The notes under the pieces were generated by a model that was not told the origin of the DNA, did not search any database, and was given only the letters and a program-made list of their open reading frames with translations. From the NCBI RefSeq assembly GCF_007858975.2, contig NZ_CP042220.2:3782001-3846000 (forward strand): DNA of 64,000 nt. Reading direction: 5' to 3'. The DNA is from Dickeya poaceiphila. Its GTDB lineage: Bacteria > Pseudomonadota > Gammaproteobacteria > Enterobacterales > Enterobacteriaceae. The translations under genes were made by a program, and so were the position numbers. Positions within the stretch are counted from its first letter, which is position 1. The number at the start of each line of letters is the position of its first letter. Positions 19,601 through 26,065 of this stretch are shown here, in pieces.

Positions 19601-19719
19601 TGAATAGTCGGAGGAAATTCAGGTATGGAGACTTTTCCGCTACGGATATTCTGCCATAAAGCATCTACATCTTCTGCATCGGGAAAAACTCCCTGCATTG
19701 CAACAATCGCAATATTCAT
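16609..19719 (-). CDS. Type I polyketide synthase module (KS-AT-ACP)
   Basis: 1036-residue single-module PKS. The ketosynthase has the complete triad: Cys165 in NTACSTS, His301 in ETHGTGT and His341 in NIGHLG. The acyltransferase has GHSIGEW (Ser603) and the HAFH motif at 699-702, which predicts malonyl-CoA. The carrier has LGGNSL (Ser960). No ketoreductase, dehydratase or enoylreductase is present, so the module should leave a beta-keto group. The tail after the ACP (SEEELYALLQEE) resembles a docking motif. The start MNIAIVAMQG is preferred because GGTGG lies just upstream; a start 12 codons earlier is possible. First gene of the operon, preceded by an AT-rich leader. Confidence 0.93.
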   Translation of the reverse strand: MNIAIVAMQGVFPDAEDVDALWQNIRSGKVSIPEFPPTIQERPGQNWIHRRPLLTHPEWFDAAFFGYTPIEAEALDPQLRLLMEQAWLALEQANACQEHQRLRTGIFAGVRHSRYFEEHLQHNPRHLAALGADYLQMMNRKDSAATLIAYRLGLGGPAISVNTACSTSLLAVHLACNSLLTWECDVALAGGAAIPAFQPESQLAIPGGFLSPDGLCRPFSMDANGTIDGAGVALVALKRLDDALRDGNAIHGVILGSAVNSDGNDKVGYSAPSVSGQARVITEALAVAEADVEDIGYVETHGTGTQLGDSIEISALTQAWNPYTDRSGFCALGSIKANIGHLGAAAGVTGLIKACCAVREGVIPPLAHCETPHPALKLTQSPFRIPQQAEPWQPGKKPRQAAVSSFGIGGTNVHLILQQPPEVTASPLPASHASLLVLSAKSPAALENQCHQLAAALASRSDAELPGFATTLASTRSHFACRAAIVAENIAQAVKSLQTVRPVTAAVAGAGDVAFLFPGQGSQHTQMTLPLYRQCADFRNWLDEAGQSMRRHGGGELLPLLMSESETLMLTEYAQPTLFATSWALAQWWRQQGIEPTVLLGHSIGEWVAACLAGIFSLDDAMRLVCLRGRLMQAARPGRMLSVALDAPALQKQLPPELEIAVINQHNACVVGGDAVLLEQLSRQLETQGIAYRLLHTSHAFHTAAMLPAATELAQAVAATPRHFPSIPIVSNVTGQLLSEEQALSAQYWAEHLRRPVQFAAGLECAAAQGVDIFLECGPGTVLASLARGVLPAATVISSQPHASRAEQSVSALLQAAGELWAHGQAIDLSGLMTAPLDLQRFRLPGYAFERSYHWAEPHPVADTAHLSQLLATGGVTLSLDGKEYCSQQEIQSLFSQLIAPQVESRKFSSAENLTMKQSDASSTEPQNDVQQQITAIWQDVLALPAISPDENFFDLGGNSLWALQIVSKVNAHFGCEIHLSELLHAATISDLTALVEQRLLNSVDSAELSVLLEALGEFSEEELYALLQEEQGQAS

Positions 19720-20241
19720 TCTATCCACCAAGATATAACAGTCATTAAGAAACAATCCTCAAAGAAAGAGCCTTATTTCCGATAAAAAAGTTATATTCCC
19801 GGCAAATAAAAAATTAAAAAGAAAGAATAAAAACTATAATAACCTCCAACATTATTTTTTCAAAAAACACGACAACAAAGTCATTTAAATTAATTAAATT
19901 CGAATATAAACCCAAATGCAAATAACTGCCAACGCAACCACAAAAAAATGAAACATTAAAATAAAAAACAAACAAAAGACATTAATTATACAGTTAACAA
20001 CTATCAAAGGCACTATTTTAAAGAACAAAAAACCACAAAATTATTTTAATAAAGAATATTATTTTAAATAAACAAAAACATCAATATAAAATAAAAAACC
20101 AAAAAAATAAAAAAGTACAAAATTTAATTACGCAAGATTGCAATATAAAGAAATAAAATCTGGAAAATGATTTAATTCACATCTGAAAGCAGCCATATTT
20201 TAATTGATATGACTTTCTTATACATTAATTAACGCATCATA
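19720..20241. promoter_or_regulatory. AT-rich upstream region of the NRPS/PKS operon
   Basis: About 520 bp of extremely AT-rich sequence with many A and T runs and no gene. It precedes the first operon gene and must carry its promoter. The composition is what H-NS-type silencers prefer, so silencing with activation by a dedicated regulator is likely, but no specific operator or single convincing -35/-10 pair can be picked out by eye. Confidence 0.5.
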
Positions 20242-20686
20242 TTACCGCTCCACTTTAACCAGCCCATACTTATTACCGGGTAACGACAAATCGGCATTCA
20301 TAAATTGGTTTATCTGACCAGTAATGACCACATGTATCTGCCTGTTTCAGATACCAATGCAAGGTGGCGCGGTGACGCGTTATATCAAAAAGCCTGTTGA
20401 CGATCAGCAGCGGCAACGCCTGAATAATATCGGCGGACAGCCACAGTGGAGCACGTGCTGATCTGAGGCTTTTAGCCCTTCAATGCCCTGTAAAGTAAAC
20501 TAATTTATCCCTCTTCCAACGGAAGAACGGGTAGCGTATAGCATGTTGGCGACCTCGGTGACGGTCATTCCTCATGCAGCATCAGTACGGCAATAAGCCG
20601 TCTGGCATGATGTTTATCACGCGTTGCTGGGCTGCTTTACGCATTAGTTGTCGCTCTTCACCAGAGATAGCCGCTATGATCGGCAT
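20242..20686 (-). pseudogene. Decayed IS630-family transposase, internally deleted
   Basis: Minus-strand remnant. The N-terminus MPIIAAISGEERQLMRKAAQ matches the start of IS630-type transposases. After frameshifts, MTVTEVANMLYATRSSVGR and GIEGLK follow, then the large middle with the catalytic core is gone. The C-terminus is recognisable as RLFDITRH and SLPGNKYGLVKVER before a stop. Several stops and frame changes make it non-functional. It marks an old insertion between the biosynthetic operon and the GNAT gene. Confidence 0.75.
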
Positions 20687-20787
20687 CGCTGAGTTCGGTT
20701 GGTGATGTATGATTTTTGGCGATTGATCAGATCGTTCAACCCAAATCCGCAGTTCCATTTACGTGATCGACTAATTTGAGAAGCCAT

Positions 20788-21249
20788 TTAGCCTAATAGT
20801 TTCTTTTCAAAACAAATCGCTTCTTCCCGCCCCTTGTAAACACCATAATTATCAATAACATGATAACCATTTGCCAAATAAAACCGCACCGCAGCCTCAT
20901 TTACCTTCCGAGTCTCAAGGCAGACAGAAAGGTAACCATAATCAAATGCAGCCGTTTCCAGAGCCTGAAGGACCATTCGACCAAATCCCTTATTTTTTTC
21001 TAATGAAAACATTCTTTTAATTTCACACACATGTGCCATTAATGGCCGAAACCCACCACAAGCTACAGCCTTACCCTTATTCAAAACCAACAAAAATAAA
21101 GCGCCCTCCTCGGAAAAATTGGACAACGCTGCGCGTTTTGAACCATCACTACCGCTGATATTCGAAAGAGAATCATTTAAAATTTGTATTAACTCCATAA
21201 CCTGCTTATCGTCAGCCGGTTGGTTGATTATTTTAATTTCAATACTCAT
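20788..21249 (-). CDS. GNAT-family N-acetyltransferase
   Basis: 153-residue protein with the GNAT fold. The acetyl-CoA loop is EIKRMFSLEKNKGFGRMVL (KNKGFG at 85-90), followed by ALETAAFDYGY and the C-terminal VRFYLANGYHVIDNYG strand pattern. It transfers an acetyl group from acetyl-CoA to an unknown amine. The ATG at 21247-21249 has GAGG five bases upstream. The gene lies alone between two IS630 remnants with lower GC than the core genes, consistent with acquisition. Substrate cannot be inferred. Confidence 0.85.
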   Translation of the reverse strand: MSIEIKIINQPADDKQVMELIQILNDSLSNISGSDGSKRAALSNFSEEGALFLLVLNKGKAVACGGFRPLMAHVCEIKRMFSLEKNKGFGRMVLQALETAAFDYGYLSVCLETRKVNEAAVRFYLANGYHVIDNYGVYKGREEAICFEKKLLG

Positions 21250-21374
21250 TAACACCTCTTTATTAAATTAGTCACTAAGATAATAGTAGGTTATACAGCA
21301 TTAAAATTTTTGACCGATAGCGGGAAGATAAATAATTTGTCTTTCTGAGGATTTAATAACAAAGCGTAATAAAC

Positions 21375-21558
21375 TTTATGGATAGCCGCCATTTTTTCTG
21401 CCTGGTGCGGGTCACAGATATACAGTGTCGGTACGGCCCGTCACCATACCAGCCCCGCCGCAGGCAACCAGCGACGGATTATACCGGCATGGAACTGGCA
21501 TCCTGTTATCTCATTGATTTTTATTGTCAGCAGCTCAGTGCTCCAGCGGGAGCGCTGG
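21375..21558 (-). pseudogene. IS630-type transposase fragment (downstream half, split by IS3 element)
   Basis: The minus strand reads QRSRWSTELLTIKINEITG and then RRWLPAAGLVW, a stop, RAVPTL and EKMAAIHK. This is the internal region of IS630 transposases. Similarity starts exactly at the IS3-family element boundary and the missing preceding codons lie on the far side of that element. It contains an in-frame TGA and lacks both ends of the gene. Confidence 0.75.
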
Positions 21559-21613
21559 TGTCAACAACACCGCTTAATGACCGCTTTGGGGGTGCGGACG
21601 ATTTCCTGGACTC
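21559..21613 (+). repeat. Left terminal inverted repeat of the IS3-family element
   Basis: Begins TGTCAACAACACCGCTTAAT and runs to TTTCCTGGACT. Matches the right repeat except for two additional G bases in a G run near its middle. Confidence 0.85.
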
Positions 21614-21627
21614 TCAGGAGATAATTT

Positions 21628-23160
21628 ATGTATTCCAAAGCTGAGCGCCTTCGCGCTATTGAGCTCTATTTTAAATTCGGCAGAAAGATCACCTCTGTTA
21701 TTCGTGAACTGGGCTACCCCACAGAACGCAACCTCCGGCGATGGGTACAGGCATGGGAAGCCAGCAGTGGCGATATCAGTTGCCTGCCCCGCAAAGAGCG
21801 CTACTCTGATGCGCAGAAACAGGCCGCCGTCGACCATTACCTTACGCACGGCTGCTGCCTTGCCCATACCCGAAGGACGCTGGGATACCCCTGCGGTGCG
21901 CTTCTTATTCGCTGGATAGATGAACTCCATCCCGGCTGGCGACGCATCCACACCAGTGTGCAAAACGCCAGCGCGCCCTTTAAGCCGGAGGTTAAGCTGC
22001 AGGCCGTCAGGGATCTGTGTACCCGGACCATCCCCGCCCAAAAAATCGCACAGGACGTGGGCGTCAGCCGGCAGGTGTTGTATAAATGGAAAGACGAGGC
22101 CATCGGCGATGAGACTTACCAGTTCATGCGAAAAAATGACGACCCCTCCCTTATCCAGGAACGTGATGCGCTACGGGAAGAGCTTGCCCGGCTCACTCAG
22201 GCGGTAAAGCGCCAGCAGCTGGAACTGGATATCCTGAAGAAGGCGGAGGAAATAATAAAAAAAGACCCGGGCATCAGCGTCAGCACCCTGACAAACAGGG
22301 AAAAGACGAAGGTCGCTGATGCCCTCAGAGATACACATCCACTGCCAGTGCTGCTGAGCACCCTGAGGCTCGCCCGCAGCAGCTATTTTTATCACCGTGC
22401 AGCACTGCGTGCCGGTGATAAACACGCCGGTGTGCGCGTCAGCCTGTCGGAGATCTTCCACGCCAACTACCGCTGTTACGGCTACCGCCGCCTGCACGCA
22501 ATGCTCCGTCATGAAGGCGTCCGGCTCTCTGAAAAAGTCGTGCGCAGGCTGATGTCAGAAGAAAAGCTTGTTGTCAGTACAGCCCGTCGACGGCGTTACA
22601 GCTCGTACTGCGGAGAAATCGGGGTGGCCCCTGATAATCTTCTTGCGAGGGACTTCACCGCCGGGTTGCCCAATCAGAAGTGGCTGACGGATATCACGGA
22701 GTTCCATCTGCCCGCAGGCAAAGTGTGGCTGTCACCAGTCGTGGACTGCTTCGACGGTAAGGTGGTGAGCTGGTCGTTGGGCACCCGGCCAGACGCGATG
22801 CTTGCCAACAGCATACTGGAAAGAGCGATCGGCACGCTAAAACCGCCCGAACGTCCGATCATACACAGCGATCGCGGCGGACATTACCGGTGGCCGGGGT
22901 GGTTACAGAGAATATCATCCTCGGGCCTGGTGCGCTCTATGTCGCGCAAAGGTTGCTCTCCGGATAATGCGGCGTGCGAAGGGTTCTTCGGACGGCTGAA
23001 AAACGAGATGTATTATGGTCGCAACTGGTCAGGTGTAACGCTGGATGACTTTATGAAGCAGGTGGATGGCTACATCCGCTGGTACAATAGTCATCGGATC
23101 AAGCTGTCGCTGGGCGCAGTGAGCCCTGAAACGTACCGGAAAAGACTGGGGTTAATCTAA
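21628..23160 (+). CDS. IS3-family transposase, single fused frame
   Basis: 510-residue transposase. The N-terminal half has two helix-turn-helix segments (KITSVIRELGYPTERNLRRW; KIAQDVGVSRQVLYKW) and a leucine-rich coiled region (about 180-210). The C-terminal half is an rve-type integrase core with the three acidic residues in LTDITEF, IHSDRGGHY and NAACEGFFGRLKNE. Both halves are in one frame, without the -1 frameshift usual in IS3 elements. The frame is intact and starts inside the element, ending 8 bp before the right inverted repeat, so the element may be active. Confidence 0.92.
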   Translation: MYSKAERLRAIELYFKFGRKITSVIRELGYPTERNLRRWVQAWEASSGDISCLPRKERYSDAQKQAAVDHYLTHGCCLAHTRRTLGYPCGALLIRWIDELHPGWRRIHTSVQNASAPFKPEVKLQAVRDLCTRTIPAQKIAQDVGVSRQVLYKWKDEAIGDETYQFMRKNDDPSLIQERDALREELARLTQAVKRQQLELDILKKAEEIIKKDPGISVSTLTNREKTKVADALRDTHPLPVLLSTLRLARSSYFYHRAALRAGDKHAGVRVSLSEIFHANYRCYGYRRLHAMLRHEGVRLSEKVVRRLMSEEKLVVSTARRRRYSSYCGEIGVAPDNLLARDFTAGLPNQKWLTDITEFHLPAGKVWLSPVVDCFDGKVVSWSLGTRPDAMLANSILERAIGTLKPPERPIIHSDRGGHYRWPGWLQRISSSGLVRSMSRKGCSPDNAACEGFFGRLKNEMYYGRNWSGVTLDDFMKQVDGYIRWYNSHRIKLSLGAVSPETYRKRLGLI

Positions 23161-23167
23161 TCAACCA

Positions 23168-23227
23168 GTCCAGGAAATCGTCCGCACCCAAAGCGGTCAT
23201 TAAGCGGTGTTGTTGACATTGCTGACA
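23168..23227 (-). repeat. Right terminal inverted repeat of the IS3-family element
   Basis: On the minus strand it reads TGTCAGCAA and then the same sequence as the left repeat (TGTCAACAACACCGC and onward). The additional outer nine bases partly repeat the inner terminus. Confidence 0.8.
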
Positions 23228-23278
23228 CTGGTAACCGAAATCACAGGGTAAGTGTTTCACAAGTTGTACCAGCAACGC
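23228..23278 (-). pseudogene. IS630-type transposase fragment (upstream part, split by IS3 element)
   Basis: The minus strand reads ALLVQLVKHLPCDFGYQ, matching the IS630 transposase segment that precedes the fragment at 21375-21558. The reading joins in frame once the IS3-family element and one CTGG copy are removed. A stop codon lies shortly upstream, so this copy was already decayed. Confidence 0.65.
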
Positions 23279-23362
23279 ACAATTCGGACTGAGTTACCTC
23301 CAAGTGATCTACTATTTGGCGCAGCTATTTAGTTGTCAGAGCCACTATGTAAGCTGTAGACC

Positions 23363-23386
23363 TAGCATGCCATTGCATGCTATGAT
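23363..23386 (+). promoter_or_regulatory. Palindrome overlapping a -10-like box upstream of the R-M genes
   Basis: TAGCATGC and GCATGCTA form a perfect 8-bp inverted repeat around CATT. Its right edge overlaps TATGAT, a good -10 hexamer, 35 bp before the first gene of the restriction-modification locus. The position suits an operator for autoregulation, possibly by the HTH protein. Promoter and operator are inferred. Confidence 0.5.
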
Positions 23387-23420
23387 CTTATTATTAATAG
23401 CCATAAAAAGTGCTTGATAT

Positions 23421-23690
23421 ATGCCTTGGGACAGAAATGTGAGTCGTAATGAACAACTTATGCTCCAAGTGTTAGAGTCTGCTGTGCAGCCTCTAAATCT
23501 GAGAGAGATAGTTAATGCAATAAATGCTATCGATAATACTAGTCTGGCTGGAAAAACTCCGGAGAAATCGCTTTATTCGATAATTTATAGGCGTGAAAAA
23601 AGAAGAAAAGAAAATGGTCAAACACCAATATTCATAGTAAATAAACGTGGTGGAACACAGTATTACTCAGTAAATAAAGAGGCCATTTAA
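23421..23690 (+). CDS. Small HARE-HTH-like DNA-binding protein
   Basis: 89-residue protein. The pattern LMLQVLESAVQPLNLREIV, AGKTPEKSLYSIIYRREK and FIVNKRGGTQYYSV follows the HARE-HTH winged-helix module that occurs in restriction-modification proteins and in some eukaryotic chromatin factors. It ends 1 nt before the methylase start, so the two are co-transcribed. It may be a regulator or a DNA-recognition subunit of the restriction-modification system. GC content is low like the two genes after it. The fold is recognised from pattern only. Confidence 0.7.
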   Translation: MPWDRNVSRNEQLMLQVLESAVQPLNLREIVNAINAIDNTSLAGKTPEKSLYSIIYRREKRRKENGQTPIFIVNKRGGTQYYSVNKEAI

Positions 23691-23691
23691 A

Positions 23692-24582
23692 ATGAGTGTT
23701 CCTCATATAATTCCTTACCAAGGAAGTAAAAGAAAAATAGCAAATGAAATATTAAGTAATATTGAATTTAAGGTTGAAGGAAGACTTTTTGAACCTTTTT
23801 CTGGTTCGGCTGCAATCACCTTATCTGCTGCGAGTCAGGAAATAGCAAGGGGTTATGTTATAGGTGATAAATATAAACCACTAATTGACCTGTGGAAGGC
23901 TATCATTGATTCTCCCGATAAGGTTGCGGATGAGTACCATAGACTTTGGAATGCCCAACTTTATGATCCAAAAGATTTTTTTTCTAAAACCAGAAATCAG
24001 TTCAATATTGATAACGATCCAGTTAAGTTTCTTTATTTAGTCGCACGTTGTGTAAAAAATGCTATTAGATTCAATGTTCAAGGCGAGTTTAATCAATCTC
24101 CAGATAATCGGAGACTAGGAACGAAGCCTGATCGTGTGAAAAGGGAAGCTGATAGAGTATCGAGGTTATTATCTGGAAAAGTTGAATTTCGCTCAGGTGA
24201 CTTCATGGAAATACTCAAAGATGTAACTCCTGAAGATGTTGTTTATATGGATCCACCTTGGCAAGGAACAAGCAATAAAAAAGATCCTAGGTATGCATAT
24301 TTATTAGATTTGGAGCGTTTAATCGAAGGGCTTAGTGACCTTAATCAGCGCGGTATTCCTTATCTACTATCATTTGATGGGACTTGTGGAGATAGGACCT
24401 ATGGTAATGAACTGCCAGCAGAGTTAGGCCTGACAAAAACAGGCATTCATGCTGGCAGATCGAGTCAGGCCACCCTTCTGGGAAGAGATGATGTGACTAT
24501 TGAGTCTCTATATCTATCTCCCGCTCTGGTTGAACGGGGTGAATTTACCAGGGGAAACGTTCAGCTTAAAATGTTCGCCTAA
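23692..24582 (+). CDS. D12-class DNA adenine methyltransferase
   Basis: 296-residue Dam-like (alpha class) N6-adenine methyltransferase. Motif I is FEPFSGS at 33-39 and the catalytic motif IV is DPPW at 187-190; the N-terminal YQGSKRK is the usual start of this family. It transfers a methyl group from S-adenosylmethionine to adenine in DNA and should protect host DNA from the convergent HNH nuclease. Its stop overlaps the nuclease stop by 4 nt. Recognition sequence is unknown. The low GC and the neighbouring insertion sequences suggest horizontal transfer. Confidence 0.9.
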   Translation: MSVPHIIPYQGSKRKIANEILSNIEFKVEGRLFEPFSGSAAITLSAASQEIARGYVIGDKYKPLIDLWKAIIDSPDKVADEYHRLWNAQLYDPKDFFSKTRNQFNIDNDPVKFLYLVARCVKNAIRFNVQGEFNQSPDNRRLGTKPDRVKREADRVSRLLSGKVEFRSGDFMEILKDVTPEDVVYMDPPWQGTSNKKDPRYAYLLDLERLIEGLSDLNQRGIPYLLSFDGTCGDRTYGNELPAELGLTKTGIHAGRSSQATLLGRDDVTIESLYLSPALVERGEFTRGNVQLKMFA

Positions 24583-25316
24583 CCATTATAGCGCTTGTGA
24601 ATTATAGCTTTTATCAATTCCTGAGGAGAGCAGCCAATGTTAACGCTCTCCTTGTATAGGCTATCAAAATCTTTAACTTCTTTACCTTCCCAGGTCAGAT
24701 TTATACTTCTCTGGGTGCGCATCGCAACGTGTGTATAATTTTCTGGGGTAGCCCAGTAACAAGTCTTGCAAATATTTAGATCAAAATAATTTTTCAGATT
24801 TTCACAATGCTCACAGTCCCAGGATTTGGATCTCTGCATAGATTTTGATAGAAGCATGAAATCTTCAGAGTTGCGCTCTCCTGCAATATCCCCAGAGATA
24901 TAATATGGAACTCTGTGATCGATTTGTAATTCATAAGCGGGAAGAGGCTGTTTAGATATTGAACAGAATAGGCCATCACGCTCTATAAGTTTACCTTTTA
25001 AAGAGTGAGGAAAGTTTATTCTACCGCCGAATTTGTGTTTTTTAATATCTGAAGCGGGACCAAATATATATTCGGCTATTGTTCTATTGTCAGAACTCTT
25101 AATGTTTCTAGTTATTAGTGGAACTCCGTTGTCTCTTACATCACCAACGGCGCGAGCTCCATGAACAAAACCAGCATTTCTAATTTGTTCAGAGTTTATT
25201 GATCCATATTGAACGATATGATTTATTACAAAAATCGCCCGAGAACTGCAAACTTTCAAGACATCCCTTAAATAATCTTCAAGCTCTTTTTCCACAATCC
25301 ATAATCTCAGCATCAA
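24579..25316 (-). CDS. HNH restriction endonuclease
   Basis: 245-residue protein. The N-terminal part (about 15-70) looks like a winged helix (RAIFVINHIVQYGSINSEQI). The C-terminal part is an HNH domain: QIDHRVPYY (Asp133-His134), MLLSKSMQRSKSW, and two zinc-type pairs Cys168-Cys171 and Cys183-Cys186. The cluster CEHC, ICKTCYWATPE and YTHVA resembles a group of type II HNH restriction enzymes. Convergent with the adenine methylase, with overlapping stops, so it is the likely cognate endonuclease. The third-helix Asn of many HNH enzymes is not obvious. Cleavage site unknown. Confidence 0.8.
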   Translation of the reverse strand: MMLRLWIVEKELEDYLRDVLKVCSSRAIFVINHIVQYGSINSEQIRNAGFVHGARAVGDVRDNGVPLITRNIKSSDNRTIAEYIFGPASDIKKHKFGGRINFPHSLKGKLIERDGLFCSISKQPLPAYELQIDHRVPYYISGDIAGERNSEDFMLLSKSMQRSKSWDCEHCENLKNYFDLNICKTCYWATPENYTHVAMRTQRSINLTWEGKEVKDFDSLYKESVNIGCSPQELIKAIIHKRYNG

Positions 25317-25538
25317 AAAATAGCATCATGATAACCATGTTTTGATACTGACATCAATCATAATGCTGGCTTGATTGTTTTTCATTTATTATCAATTCGT
25401 TGAGTATGGTTTAGGTTTAATTTTCAACATGTAAAAGTTCACGGTTAACTGCATTAGGATGCTTTTTAACCAGAGAACTCTATTACGCGGTAAGACTAAA
25501 TTCTGGGGGGACTACACGCACACAGCGCCTGCACGCAC

Positions 25539-26039
25539 TCAATTCAACTCCCTGACCCCATACCCCACGACCACTTTATTCGCAGCAAGACTCTTGGTGA
25601 CCACCGTTCCGGCCCCCACTTTTACGTTATCACCTAACGTAATATCGCCAAGCAGAATGGCATTGGCGCCAAGCTCCACCTGGTTACCCAATACCGGGCT
25701 TTTCGTGACCTGACCATCACGGTTTATCACACTGCCAATGGTCACGCCCTGCCGTAACGTACAGTTGTCCCCAATGATTACGTCATAATTCACCACAATG
25801 CAGTGAGGGTGATATATTTTCAGCCCAAACCCAATTTGGGTTCTGTGTGGAATTTCCACACAGAACACCCACTCATTAATAACTTTATTCAGAATCACAA
25901 AAGGAATGCTGATAATTTTCAGCAGCGCATTTGATGACTGGTAGAGGGTAGCAAGGCGAAACAACAATATTACCAGTTTAGCTTTAACACTGCCCGCTGC
26001 TTTAACTTCACGCCATACATGGCCAATATTTTTCAGCAT
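25539..26039 (-). CDS. Hexapeptide-repeat acetyltransferase (WcaB/serine acetyltransferase-like)
   Basis: 166-residue acyltransferase with left-handed beta-helix repeats (VVNYDVIIGDNCTLRQGVTI, LGNQVELGANAILLGDITL, VKVGAGTVVTKSL). The His-containing segment IYHPHCIVVN is typical of CysE/WcaB-type enzymes. In this position, last in a polysaccharide operon, it probably acetylates a sugar of the repeat unit in the cytoplasm using acetyl-CoA rather than making O-acetylserine. Separated from the upstream gene by 26 nt. Confidence 0.85.
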   Translation of the reverse strand: MLKNIGHVWREVKAAGSVKAKLVILLFRLATLYQSSNALLKIISIPFVILNKVINEWVFCVEIPHRTQIGFGLKIYHPHCIVVNYDVIIGDNCTLRQGVTIGSVINRDGQVTKSPVLGNQVELGANAILLGDITLGDNVKVGAGTVVTKSLAANKVVVGYGVRELN

Positions 26040-26065
26040 ATGAATATCTATTCTTTATTCCGCGC

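Larger units (their letters stand above)
21559..23227 (+). mobile_element. IS3-family insertion sequence, complete
   Basis: A 1669-bp element with a single transposase frame. The left end begins TGTCAACAACACCGC and the right end is its inverted copy over about 52 bp; the right end carries nine extra terminal bases (TGTCAGCAA in inverse orientation). It is flanked by CTGG on both sides (21555-21558 and 23228-23231). Joining the flanks restores the reading GYQRSRW of an IS630 transposase, which fixes the boundaries and shows the CTGG is a target-site duplication. Confidence 0.85.

Noticed and set aside
20325..20463. Short plus-strand frame (about 46 codons) in the region left of the GNAT gene
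   Set aside because: It is opposite the decayed IS630 transposase, which accounts for the sequence.
21378..21644. Plus-strand open frame of 88 codons left of the IS3-family transposase
   Set aside because: It lies opposite the IS630 transposase fragment and runs across the insertion sequence terminus; the minus-strand similarity explains the sequence.
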